This document shows, in pieces, positions 39,111-50,435 of a stretch of DNA of 64,000 nt (the first letter of the stretch is position 1; each line of letters starts with the position of its first letter). Both the position numbers and the translations under genes were made by a program. The notes under the pieces were generated by a model. It had not been told where the DNA came from, ran no database searches, and saw nothing but the letters and a program-made list of their open reading frames with translations. The DNA is from Hibiscus mutabilis. Its lineage: Eukaryota > Streptophyta > Magnoliopsida > Malvales > Malvaceae. Location: the NCBI GenBank assembly GCA_019671005.1, contig CM033738.1, forward strand, positions 14,658,202-14,722,201, given 5' to 3'.

Positions 39111-39738
39111 ACTCCAGGTTTATGGTTAGGACTTTGTGTGCTTTAGCTCGACTGATCTGGTGAGATCCCAGGTATGATTGAGCCTTGTGTGCCATGTAAG
39201 ATGATTGTTATGATGAGAGCATGTGTTTAGGCGACTAGTGGTAGCACCATGTGTTATTTTTCTCTCCCTATTGCTCGTACTAGCTTGCATACTTATGTTT
39301 ATGGTTAGCATGAAGAATAGTAGAGTAGATGTGTACCACTGAGCTTTTTAAGCTCAACGCTCGGAATCATTGTTTTCGTGCATAGGTTGATTGTCGGATC
39401 GTGGGTTCAAGGAGCACTATCAGTACGAGATTCCAGCATGTGGAGGTTTTTAGAGTGCGGTACTTATGTTTAGTAGGCTGTGTATTCATAGGACTTTACG
39501 TGGTTGAGTTTGTAATTCTTACTTTTGTAATTGCATTAAGCAAATCGAATGTTTTAAATGTTTTAAAATAAATTGAAGCTCTTTTGTACTATTTTGATTA
39601 TTTATCTATATTTTCAACTGTTGGCTTTAAATGTTTTTTGAGAAATACCTTGTTGGGCTAAACCTAGTTTGAGAAATTTTATGGTTTTTGGTTTGGGCTT
39701 GAAGCCCAAAATGTGACATCCGGGTCGAGGGTGTTACA

Positions 39739-41039
39739 AGAAATGGAGAAAATCAAGGAATTCGTGGATTTATTGGTTGAAGGTAAGACGTTTCGAATCC
39801 ATGTTTGTGAGACGAAAGCTTTTGAGGTGGCATCCCATGGTATTGAAGATCAAGATGATTCAGATAGTGTTGATACAATGCAAGACTTGATCTCACTAAT
39901 GGTAAAACTGGGCGACTTCGTGATGACTTAGTATGGTTTAATTATGGGTAGTACGCATTTGTGGCAAAAGTTGGATGTCCAGCATGTTGATATCTCAGAA
40001 AAGCGAGATGATATAGTTGTCCCTGATTCGGTGTCGCGAGATGTGGATGTGACACTAGTGTGTTGGCGAACAAATGCTTTTCGGGAAGAGTTCACTTAGG
40101 TGGAGATGCAAGCGATGAAGGTGTTAGAACCTAGTGGGGCGGTGTCTGATGAAAATACGAGTATGGTGTTTCGTTTGGAGAGCGAATATAATGATTGCTT
40201 TGTTAATGAAGGGGATAACATGGTTGATCGAGTGGTGGATGATCGACAGGTTGAGGATGCGTTATGTAATTGCGTTGAGTTAGAGAGTTTGGGCTTGGTA
40301 TTAAAGATGAGAGATTCGAATAGATTGATTTTAGATAGACCTGTTGTGCTAGGGATATCATCGGTGGGCTTCAAGTTGATTGATATTGGTAATGATGGGC
40401 CTTTAAAGGTGGCTTAGATGTTTATAAAAAGTTGAGATAGTTCATCTTAAAGAAGCTCCTAGAAAGGTTCTGGCCAAGTCAAATATTGCTTTGGGTTTCT
40501 TAAACCCTGAAAAGCAAAATATCATCGTAGAACGTATGAAAAAAAAGAGGTCATGGTCGATCAAAGTCGTAGAAAAGTAACTTGTTTGTTGGTTTGGTTT
40601 GCTAAAGTTGTGGCATTTTGTGCTCATGCTTGATATGGCTTTGTTTGGCTTGCATGTGATAATATTGTAGTGGGTTGCATCGGGTATTGTTGGATTTGTT
40701 ATTATAGCTTGTGTGATGGAGTGAGGTGTTTCTCTTATTTGCTTTTGTCTGCATGTTTTGTTATGATGAGTTGGTTGTGATCGAGTGGTACGTGTTGGAC
40801 ATGTTCACCTTTTGGTGCTTTATCATTGGGCGTGACCTTAGGTGTTTTATCGTAAGATTGGTTATTTTTAAGTATTATTATTTTGTTACATGCTTTTTCT
40901 CCTTTGATGGGGGATTTTTTAATAAGACGTAAAATAAGTAATCTTGCGTGTGCAATTTTGTACTACTTCTTTGCATTATCTTTGAGTGTTTTCACCACCA
41001 TCTTTTAATAAAATCACATTTGTTGAGAGAAAAAAAAAA
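39739..41039 (+). pseudogene. Unidentified coding remnant with poly(A) end (possibly LINE-like), longer copy
   Basis: Two frames separated by stops are visible. At 39713-39931 the protein includes MEKIKEFVDLLVEGKTFRIH; at 40100-40417 it includes VVDDRQVED, LESLGLVLKM and VVLGISSVGFKLIDIGN. It continues with LGFLNPEKQN and a basic end near 40578. A 0.4 kb non-coding tail ends TTTAATAAAATCACATTTG with an A10 run at about 41030-41039. The order protein end, 3' tail, AATAAA and poly(A) fits a retroposed LINE or other transcript copy. The motif order recalls plant L1 ORF1 C-terminal parts, but I cannot confirm the family. The copy at 20784-21331 matches its second half. Confidence 0.5.
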
Positions 41040-41172
41040 CTTGTCTTATATTCAATTTATACAAACACGTTTTTTTTCCTATTATGAAGAATATTTGTAC
41101 CCAATTGACATCTAAAATAGCTTTTCTCTATAATGAACTTAAAATAAATTTTTATATTTTTTGACAGATTTT

Positions 41173-41194
41173 AATCCTAATCCTAATCCTAATT
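41173..41194. repeat. Short (TAATCC)n tract
   Basis: TAATCCTAATCCTAATCC followed by TAATTC: a hexamer one base different from the plant telomere unit. Three perfect units only. Confidence 0.7.
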
Positions 41195-41213
41195 CAACAT
41201 TGAGGAAAAGAGA

Positions 41214-41357
41214 ATGGGGACTCAAAAGGAAGGAATGGATGCTCCTAGTTCTAGTAGGTCTAGAACTCATAACATGAGGGAATATAAGGGAACAAAGATG
41301 AACAGCTTGACTAGCTGCCTAAATGTGCTTGCTCAAAAAAATAAATTTTTATATTGA
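41214..41357 (+). CDS. Small hypothetical ORF, 47 aa
   Basis: An ATG-started frame of 47 codons (MGTQKEGMDAPSSSRSRTHN start, ending NKFLY) lies between the poly(A) end of the coding remnant and a TA repeat. Its composition is less A/T-biased than the surroundings, which is the only reason to list it. No domain is recognisable; it could be the first exon of a lost gene, part of a transposon, or chance. Confidence 0.2.
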   Translation: MGTQKEGMDAPSSSRSRTHNMREYKGTKMNSLTSCLNVLAQKNKFLY

Positions 41358-41952
41358 ATGCGTATGAATACCTATATATATATATATATTGTAAGATATT
41401 TTTCATTTTAGAAAATGAAATGGATTGCTTTGAACATGTGTTGCATCATTAATTGCGCTAAAGAGAAAAAAGAATAAAAACTTTGAACTCCACTATTTTA
41501 ATAATGCAACCAAGTTTAGATTCAACCACTACCATTTGTTGAATTAGTAAAATATTTGAATTCAAATTTTGGATTTTAGTTGTTAATGTGTGAAAAAACT
41601 AAAATTTGACATTTTTTTAATTATAATTAAATAAAGCTCTTATATGTGTGTGTGTTTGACATGTTCTTACTTAAAGAGATAAAGCTCTCGAACCCTTTTG
41701 TTTTACACTTAAGTTTGAACACAAATTCAAGTTTATAGCCTTACAAACATGATGATATAACAGCTTGGAATTGGAATTCTTTGTTCAAATACGAAAACAA
41801 AAACTTGGATTTCAATTCCAATGATGTTGATGACTTAGGGTATTTGCCTTGGAGAGTGGAAATGAAGGCAAAATGTTGGGAAAAGAATGAAATTATTCTC
41901 TTATTTACAATTTATTTCGAGGAAAGAAATTAGCATAGTTGCTTTTTTATAT

Positions 41953-42788
41953 AAAGGCTTAAATAAAAAAATTCTCAAATTATATCTTTTTGAACTTTAG
42001 GTGCCTCAAGTATTTTTTGTTAAAAATATGTGTCTAAAATTTACACCGTTACAATTTTAGGTGTTTGGTAGTTAACTACTGCTAAAAAATCCATTAACCA
42101 ATTAATGCTTGACACATGGCAATAATTTGATTTTTTTAAAAAATTTAAAGGAAAAAACCTTTTTAATTAAAAAATCCTGAAATTCTCTAATTTTTACAAA
42201 ACAGTCCCCAAATCCCTAAAATTTTCCAAACCCAAATTCCCAAATCACTATTGCTTCTGTCTCGATCGCCACCCATGAGCACACCCCTTTGTTCGCCGGA
42301 CCTAGCAGATCATTTCTCCTAATACGATGTCGTCAGAAACGACGAATGGCATACCAACCGAACGTCGATTTCACATTCGACGTTCAACTGACATGTCGTT
42401 CGTCGTTTACGACAGCAGTGTGTTGGGGGAAATAATTGGCTAGGTCTGACGACCAAAAAGGTGTGCTCAAGGGAGGCAGTTTGGGGATTTGGGAAATTTT
42501 AGGGATTTGGGACTATTTTGTAAAAATTAGAGAATTTTGAGATTTTCTGAAAAGTTAATTTTTTTGTGTAAAAAAATTGTTTTAAGTTTTTAATTTTGAA
42601 AAAAAATAAACATGTCATGTGTCATATTTTCATTGGTTAACGAATTCTTTTTAATTGTAGTTAACTACCAGGCACCTAAAATTGTAACAGTGTAAACTGT
42701 AGGCACCTATTTTTAGCAAAAAAAAGTTTAAGCACCTAAAATTTAAAAGAGGTATAATTTGGACATTTATTTTTTATTTAAAACCTTT
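41953..42788. mobile_element. Palindromic foldback element, about 836 bp
   Basis: The left half (41953-42368) is complementary to the right half (42377-42788) along nearly its whole length. Outer arms pair AAAGGCTTAAATAAA with its counterpart ending near 42788; middle arms pair TTAGGTGTTTGGTAGTTAAC (42057) with GTTAACTACCAGGCACCTAA (42660); inner arms pair GAGCACACC (42278) with GGTGTGCTC (42461). The apex is a perfect 9 bp stem, GAACGTCGA / TCGACGTTC, around an 8-base loop at 42369-42376. There is no coding sequence. It resembles long-TIR Mutator-like or foldback MITEs; target duplications are not clear (ATAT-rich on both sides). Confidence 0.88.
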
Positions 42789-43825
42789 TATAAATATGAA
42801 AAATTTATAAAATATGGAAATATAGGGCCAAGTCTCGTTGACCTTTCGAAATTATTGTCCAATATCTCATTAAGCTCAAAATTAATGAGTATATTCACGA
42901 TACGATGATTAGCTACTGCTATTAACATGGATATTTTAGTTTCAATTAAAATTAGAAATACAAGTAATACATTCGCATAGTCACGGTCAATATAAATCAT
43001 AAAATACATAAACGAATAAATTTGAACAACGATATTTGTGCGTGGGGGATTTTGAATATGAAATCTCAAATTTTCAAACGCTTCAATTTACTATTAAACC
43101 AGTACTTCATAGGCATCATAACATTTTATAAAATTAAAATTGAACAAAAAAATGTTTTTATCTAACAATGTTTAACCCTGACGGGTTTGGGCTGTAATCC
43201 CCAAAATTTGTACGGTAAAAAGTAAAATGAGATTTGGACTTTAAATTTTAATTCATTTGAATTTTTTTTATTTTTTATAATTAATTATATTTCGTCTTTT
43301 AATCTTAATTTCTGATTTCGTCACTGACCTAACAAAATTCGAGTTCGAAAAAGAAAATTATATCAATGTAACTAATATGAGTTAAAAACTATACCAAATC
43401 AACATAACAAGATTGAAGCAAAATTCTAGAATCAAGATTTTATCAAGTTAGTAAGCAATCTTTCTCTTTTTTTGCATACCCTTTGAACAAAATTATTGAA
43501 GCTTGAACTAGTCAGGCTAAACGACCACCGGGCAGGGGTCCAGGGGACAGTAGTATTTGGGGGTTTCCATGTCAAATATCTGTAAGAATTTTAACGACTT
43601 GAGGGACTCTTTTTATAATGGTAAAAAATATATATAAGGAGCAAACAACAAATATCCCACACTTTATGGCTGGGACCAATTTGCAATTTGGTATTTCTTC
43701 TTGCCTTCTAAAGCACCATTACTCAACTCATAAGAAAAGCTTTTCCATAATAGTGAAAAACATTTCATTTTTCCTCCAAATAATTAGGTGATAAGTTTAC
43801 TTTATTTGATTCGTCTAAAACCAAG

Positions 43826-44076
43826 GGCAGAGTCAGGTAGGGTAATGGGGTGTCGGTAGACAAAAAAAAAAAGGAAATTTTTAGTATATTATATATGAAA
43901 ATTCTGAAAAAAAAAATATTGAAATCATTTTAAAAAGAGATTGACACTGCTTAAAAAATAATTAAAATTATTTAAAAGAAATTGACACCCACAATCAATT
44001 CCATTCACTTTTAATAAAATATAAGTTAATAATTAAAATTGTGACGTCACAATCTAAATTTTATGACTCTGCTTAA
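43826..44076. mobile_element. hAT-like MITE
   Basis: A roughly 250 bp A/T-rich element has short inverted ends AGGGCAGAGTCA on the left and TGACTCTGCTTA on the right. Such GGCAGAGTCA/TGACTCTGCC ends are typical of plant hAT-derived MITEs. It contains two AAATTGACACCC-like words (GAGATTGACACTGC and GAAATTGACACCC) and no coding sequence. A clean 8 bp target duplication is not visible. Confidence 0.65.
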
Positions 44077-45054
44077 GACATAAAATTTAGTAATGTAAAT
44101 TTCATTTACAAATAAGAATTTTTTAACAACAAATGCAACTTTATTTGGGGACTAACATATGAAAAAGGTTAGTTTGCCTTTACATTGGAGTAATATATGT
44201 GTTACGTTTCTACTTCAAGTTACAAACACATGATTTTGTTGTTAGGAGTATAAACTTTTAAGAAGATTTTTAATTGTCTGATGTGATTATAAAATAATAT
44301 ATATCCATTAATTATAGTTTTTTAATAATGCACGCACACCGTGCAGACAAACTGCTCGAACTCATGTTACTTAAGGATAATACATTTTTTTTTACTGAGA
44401 CTACTTGATGGGTTCATTTTTAAGAAGTTATATTAGACATTTAGGGGTGTAAAACTACAAAACTTTAGTTGTGTAAAATTATATCATCAATACAAATACC
44501 AAAAAAAATTTAAACTATATGAGAATTTGAAATTTTTAAGTGTGCGATCGCTTCTCGTTCGGTTCCTCTCTGCTACCAATTAACAATTCTTTTAGTGGGA
44601 TGGTGTACTAGGTCCCTTAAGCAAAACCAAAAGTTTGACTCATGATGTTGTGAATAAAAATAAATTGGGTTAAAAGAGTCGCTAATATAATAAGTTTCTC
44701 CAGTAACCGTTTGAAATTAGTAAGTCAAAAATACAAAATAAAAAATTGATAATTATAGCAAAATATATGTTACGTTTCTTTCATTTTTTTTCTATACAGT
44801 GAAAATTATTGAAACTCCAGTAAATTTTTATTTCAATTATATATACACATTAAAAAAGTAAATTTAGTGTATCAAAGGCGTACTAGTATATTTATATTTG
44901 CATGTTAGTGCATTTTGCTTTATGTTAAATTGTGTAAATAATTTTTTTGTGTAATGATAATTAACATCGTTTTAATCTTAGTTACATTGGGTATTGATTT
45001 AGATCTCGGATAAACCCTCCATAAAAAAAAATCTTATCATTTTATATTGCATAA

Positions 45055-45405
45055 ATATAACTTTTGGTACTTAACTTTAGCATTTTGTGTGTTATGTGAT
45101 ACTTAACTCTTTTCTGTGTAATTAGGTACCTAACTATTTTAAATAGTATAATTAGGTATCAAATTTTTTGGGTGCAATTAGGTATCCAATTTTTATTTTT
45201 TGGTGCAATTAAATACTTAACATTTTTTTAAAAAAAAATTGTGTCCATACTTAGAATTTTAATATATAACTTTTAAATCCATAACGCATTATATCACGTT
45301 AGTCATAGGGTGGTAAAATTATAAGTATAAATCAATCAAAATGAAACATATATAATTGAAAAATGTTAGATACCTAAAATTGCACCCAAAAAAATTCAGA
45401 TACCT
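45055..45405. mobile_element. Small inverted-repeat element
   Basis: The left segment (about 45150-45205, GGTATCAAATTTTTTGGGTG and following CAATTAGGTATCC) is inverted in 45360-45403 (TTAGATACCTAAAATTGCAC and CCAAAAAAATTCAGATACC). Several AATTAGGTAYC words repeat in the left half. It is probably a MITE of the same broad type as the palindrome upstream, but its outer limits are unclear. Confidence 0.5.
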
Positions 45406-46600
45406 GCGCCGTTTTCATTCTCGTTTCATTTTTATTTGGCTACCGTCGGCGGCATAGTTTTAGTGCTGGTCGTCGACCGTCGATATTCTTTTCTTTATTT
45501 TTTTATATTTCATTTTTATTTTTGTTGATGTTTTAGATTTTTATATTAAAATCTCGTTATTTTGAATTCTCACTTCTCGTACATATTGTTGCGCTTGTTT
45601 CCTCTGCCTTTGTGACACGTTTTTCCTCTGCCTTGTGGCACGTATCTGCCTCATAACACGTTATTCGCCTACCATTTTGGTAGATTCACGTTCGTGTAGA
45701 GTTTTTTACTACACTCGATTCCGATGTGCAATTGTCGGTGGTCGTTCAATAGTTTGATCTCTTGTGTGTTGACAATTCCCCTAGACTTTTGCCGTTTAAT
45801 GGAATCTATGTTTATCTATCTAAGCAACGGTGAGAACATCATTTGCTAGTGTGAATGAATTTTTCCTCCTTCAAGAAGGAAGAGAGTCCTTTTATTTTTT
45901 ATTTTTAATTTTTTTGTTGCTCGTTATAATTATTATTATGTTTGAATTTTTTATTTGACTCTCTTTCGAAATAATAAAAGTTATACAGTATTATATTAAA
46001 AAAAACTCACAGGTTCAGAGTTTTTTCCCCTCGAAAAAGCCTTTGACAGTTCGACTCACTTGAAATCAAAATACATTTTTGACGTATTCAAGATAAAAAT
46101 GATGTGGATGGTCACTTATAATTAAAGTTACCAATCCATAACCGGTTGAATATTCATTTATTCCACGTTTTGGATTGTCGGTTCAACCTCAATTATTGGG
46201 TCTTTTAATATTCATTTAAATTTTGGCTTAAATATGTTAGATGTATTTGTATTATTTTAAATTTAGTCTATACACTTATTGTTTTTGAGAAAATAAGTCT
46301 TTATACTATTTTTTATTTGAAAATCTTGGCAATCTGTCTTATTTTTAATTTTACTATTAACTGATAAAAAAGATAAATAACTTTTCAGTCCTCCATGTTT
46401 ACAATTTTTATCAAATTAACCTTAAAGGTTACAAACATAAATGACTGAAAAATTATATTAGTCAATGAATGCAAACTTTTTTATTTTAAATATTAAGAGT
46501 CAAATTGATAAAAAGAAAAACTATAAATATAGAGACTAAAATGTTATTTTGCCTTTTTTATAGTTGTTAGGTAATCGATTAAAAGTAAAATTGAATAAAA
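45406..46600. other. Intergenic DNA, nothing recognised
   Basis: The 45406-45850 part is somewhat richer in G and C, with CCTCTGCCTTTGTGACACG and CCTCTGCCTTGTGGCACG as a short tandem pair near 45604 and 45627. No open frame of note or known domain is present. The 45850-46600 part is A/T-rich with phrases typical of decayed MITEs (AAATTTAGTCTATACAC, CCTCCATGTTTAC). I see no gene. Confidence 0.5.
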
Positions 46601-46609
46601 GTTAAGGGA

Positions 46610-46720
46610 TGAACCGAGATCCACTAATTGGCCTAGTTGTTAAAAATACTTATATTGTCTCATTTTGAATAGGTTCGAATCCCGGTATGTAAATGTAATA
46701 TATATCTATTTAATCAAAAA
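46610..46720 (+). mobile_element. tRNA-derived SINE head with Pol III A and B boxes
   Basis: TGGCCTAGTTGTT at 46629 fits the Pol III A box and GGTTCGAATCC at 46672-46682 fits the B box, 43 bases apart and in the right order. A short A/T-rich tail with TAATATATATCTATT and an AAAAAA run follows, ending near 46720. There is no cloverleaf, so it is not a functional tRNA gene. This fits the head of a plant tRNA-related SINE. Confidence 0.68.
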
Positions 46721-46919
46721 ACCTAAGGGATTAACCAAGTTTTTCAATTAAAAAGTATTGCAGGATCAATTTTTCAAAAATAAGAATTAGAGACTAAATT
46801 TTAAATTATGAAATAGTATATAAATATATCATGCTTTTAAATATTATTAATAGAATTACAATTTATAGTAGTTTATATATATACTTTTATTTTACTTTTG
46901 AAATTATGTAAACATTTAT

Positions 46920-48200
46920 TAATTGTATAATTTTAAAAAAAAAGGAAAAATGACTTTTGGCCCTATAAGTTTCTAGTTTAGGCATTTTAACCCTTAAACA
47001 GTATTATGTTTTCTTTGACCCTTGAACTTTTCTTTTATAAAATTGACTTAAACCTAACCGAACAACAATCCTATTTTGTGTTGTTAAAAAAAAACAATCC
47101 TATTTTGTTCTTATTGGAATGTTGACATCAATTATCTTGTTCTTTTTATCATTTCATAAAAAATATTAAAACTAAAAAAATTGTTGATAAAGTTATAGAT
47201 TTAATTGTGAAATTTGTTAGTTAAACTATGTTATTTGTCTTCCTATTATAAGTAAGTTATAGATTTAATTTATGCTGTTGACTGTTAAAGTGAACAAGAA
47301 GCAGGTATGACGATCTGTTAGTGATCTTGATAGTTCTCTCAATCTGAATTCAGATATATTTTTTTTCACACGAGTGGTTGTTCCGTCGTTCTTAAAGATC
47401 CTCTTGTTCCTTGTTGCATGAGCCCTTTTATACTGCTCAGACAGGTGTCATGATATAGTAGTCGTAGCGCTTGTGATTGGACTAGTTACGACGTGATATC
47501 GTAGGTTTGCTTAGTCATCGAGGGCACTCGCTCACATTGGCACGTGTTTGTCGGACGTTGTCCGCAACTGCAGGCCGTTCTTTCCTGTTTGCCTTCGCAG
47601 GGGCGGATCGTAGTACTCTATGGTGAATATCTGCATCGTAGTACTCAGTGCGGATCGTAGTACTCTGTGGTGAATGTCCGCAAGTACTAACACTTTTGAA
47701 TTTGATCATTGTAAGTCCTTATAGTTTAGTCATATTATCATTGTATTACTCGGATAAGAACTAAAATATCAAAATTTGAAATATATAGCGATGACCAAAT
47801 AAGAATGCAGGGACTAAATCATTAACTTACATGATATAAGGACTAATGATGAAAATTGACTGTATTTTCATCAGTCAAATACCTAGCTAAAGAATTTAGT
47901 GGAGCATTACCGTTAAGAAAAGGTTTCCAATATATCCAGTTTGTAATTAGAATTGAAAGTCCATATTGGGTGGCAGGTTGATTCAGATGGTTCTTTTCTG
48001 TTTCAAGCTAACTTTTTCTCAGACTTTTCCTGCGTATGGAATGAGACTAAAAACAAATGCTGTAATCTATTTCCCATCTGATTCTATTAACCTATAGTTT
48101 AGTCAGTTATTATTCAACCATTTAGATTTGTTTTTAATTTTTCCTGGGGAAATGAATGAGTCTAAACTTCTGGTTTTTTAGAAGTCAAAACCCATAGCCA
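46920..48200. other. Intergenic DNA upstream of the CRPK1-like gene, with a GC-richer insert
   Basis: 46940-47280 is A/T-rich with GGCCCTATAAGTTTC-type phrases of decayed MITEs. 47281-47710 is clearly richer in G and C and contains a direct repeat: GCGGATCGTAGTACTCTATG (about 47602) and GCGGATCGTAGTACTCTGTG (about 47651), each followed by GTGAAT, with a third ATCGTAGTACTC between them. No protein domain is recognisable in it (the 64-codon minus frame 47515-47709 is not convincing). 47711-48200 is ordinary upstream DNA and may hold the promoter. Confidence 0.5.
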
Positions 48201-48362
48201 TAGCCATGCTATGTTCGCATTTCTGTTCTTCTTTTAGGTACTTGGACTGCTACCATACTTTCCTTCTTCAAGTTTAACATTTTCCCGGTAACCAAACATC
48301 TAATCCGAGAAAAAAAGAAAGGTAGGATTTTGGGGTTTCTCTTTTCAGACAAACCCAAAGTC

Positions 48363-50094
48363 ATGAAATTCGGTTCCTGTTTCTCAAATTGTTTTTCTCT
48401 GCCGTCAGAAACAGCCATCATCAACGTAAACCAACAGGGTAATTAGCATAACCTAGCTTGCTTGTACCTTTGACTATGTTTTGATGCAATAATTTAACAG
48501 GAATTAGTGTTTCCAAGATTGGATTTTTATTCTGTATATTCAAAACAGTTGCTTTTCTTTCTCTCAATGCAGAACCCCAAGGAGGAAATGATGAGAATTT
48601 TACTATCTTCTCTTATAATGAGCTCAAGCTTGCCACTCGAGGATTCTCCGCTGCAAACAAGATCGGAGAAGGTGCCTTTGGTTGTGTCTACAAGGTTAAA
48701 AATCTTGACTTGAACTAAAAAGTGAAAAACCCAGGTTAATTTTTGTCTTGAAACCAATGGTGATATTGAATTTTGGGTTCATCTTTGTAGGGCTTGCTTG
48801 CAAATGGTTCTATTGTAGCTGTAAAAATGCTTTCGGTAGAACTCGAATCGATGCGTGGGGAAAGGGAGTTTGTGTCTGAAATTTCTACACTTACAAATCT
48901 CAAACATGAAAACCTTGTTACACTTAAAGGCTGCTGTGTTGATGGAGCTAAAAGGCTCTTGGTTTACAATTACATGGAAAATAATAGCCTGGCACAGATA
49001 TTACTAGGTAAGCTTGTTTATTAGTTTGATATTCTATATGAACAATTCTTGTTATAAAGATTTCATTCAATGAATTACAACATTGTAGAATACCCGAAAT
49101 TGATCGGGTAGCGAACGAAGACGGTAGATTTATATTAGACAATTTTGGTTGCTATGTATTCTGGATTAATAGGTGGAGAGCAAAACAGGATCAAACTTGG
49201 CTGGGAAGCAAGGCGAACGATTTCGCTTGGAGTTGCTCAAGGGCTTGCATATCTTCACGAGGAAGTTAAACCGCACATTGTGCACAGAGATATTAAAGCT
49301 AGTAACATACTTTTGGATCAGAATCTAATACCGAAAGTTTCTGATTTTGGTCTTTCGAGAATTCTGAGGGATGATGTTTCTCATATTAGCACCCATGTTG
49401 CAGGCACATTGTAAGTGAGCTTTGCTGGTTCTTTACCATAAACTTGATGAATATTTCTCATATGTGATTGAATTTATGCTCCTTGAAGTAACCGTGGCTA
49501 ATGGAATTTCTTGCAAATGGCAAATGAGATAGAGGCTATCTCGCCCCAGAATATGCCTTCAGTGGACGTTTAACACGAAAAACAGATGTGTACAGTTTTG
49601 GGGTCCTACTTTTGGAAATTATTAGTGGCAAGACAGTTGTCGATTTTGACTTAGAGCATGGTGAACATTACCTGGTTCAAAAGGTGATGGTGCCAAAAAT
49701 CTAAGATTCCCATTCGGTTCAAAAATATATTTTCCGACTAAATTACTAACTTGTGGAAAACATGCAGGCATGGGAACTATACAAGGATAACAGGATTTTG
49801 CAATTGGTGGATCCTATAGTAGGTATGAACTACCCCAAAGAAGAAGCGGTTCGATTCATCATGGTGGGTCTCCTTTGCGTTCAAGAAAAAGCCAGGCTCC
49901 GGCCAGAAATGTCAATGGCCATGAAAATGTTGAGTAATGATGTAGACATCGAACCAGATCAGATTTCACAACCGGGGCTTGTTGCTGATCTGATGAATAT
50001 CAAGTTGGGACAAAAGACGACGACGCTTCATAGCCTCTACTCTAAAGCCTCAAATTTGGAAAGCACCCCAAGCGCCCTCAGTTCATCTTCTTGA
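48363..50094 (+). CDS. Receptor-like cytoplasmic kinase, CRPK1-like, six exons
   Basis: I infer a 376-residue Ser/Thr kinase from six exons: 48363-48438, 48573-48694, 48791-49007, 49173-49410, 49533-49683 and 49768-50094. All five introns (134, 96, 165, 122 and 84 bases) have GT-AG ends and keep frame. The kinase is intact: glycine loop IGEGAFGCVYK (56-66), Lys78, alpha-C Glu96, HRDIKASN (176-183, catalytic Asp178), DFG (196-198) and APEY (222-225). The start codon at 48363 is chosen because it is in frame with exon 2 through a good donor. There is no signal peptide or membrane helix; Cys6 and Cys10 could be lipid-modified, which would place it on the inner plasma membrane. The relatives I have in mind are Arabidopsis At1g16670 (cold-responsive protein kinase 1, acting on 14-3-3 proteins) and its kin; orthology is inferred. 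A likely poly(A) signal (AATAAA near 50238) lies downstream. Its tail faces MIR160. Confidence 0.9.
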
Positions 50095-50435
50095 CTTTGC
50101 TGGAAACCAATGACTGTTCATTGACGGCACTTAAACTGTTCAGATACAGTCCTGAAAATATTGTACAAAGAAAGAAGAAAAACATACATAGAGATGTAGC
50201 ACTTTCTCACAACAATTTTTTATTTTTTTCAGATAAAAATAAACACATTACAGTTTGCTAGAGATTGAAACATCAAATTTCACCCTTCTGCTGTATAAGA
50301 TGTGTAAAAAGGGGCATCAGAAGCAAAATAAAGAACTAATACAAGAGTTTTGAGTAAACATTTACCTGCATCCTTTAGCTTATTTGTTAGAAACTAGATT
50401 GAAACACACTTTCCATCTTCCCTGATTAAGGTAGC

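Larger units (their letters stand above)
36927..39738 (+). repeat. 3' LTR of non-coding long element 1, 2812 bp
   Basis: It starts TATAACCACATG (the expected TG has become TA) right after the polypurine tract and ends GAGGGTGTTACA. Many blocks match the LTR at 58952-61273 in order: TATTTTGAATGAGAG near 37150 against ATTATGAAGAGAG near 59190, the motif cluster at 38440-38640 against 59825-60020, and GTAGAGTAGATGTGTACCA at 39321 against 60862. It holds two local tandem repeats. The frame 37429-37611 lies in a GC-richer LTR stretch and has no known domain. Confidence 0.85.

Noticed and set aside
46629..46682. Possible tRNA gene
   Set aside because: The A and B boxes are good but no acceptor, anticodon or T stem can be formed; it is read as a SINE head.
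48527..48757. Minus-strand frame opposite the kinase gene
   Set aside because: Shadow of exon 2 of the CRPK1-like gene and its introns.
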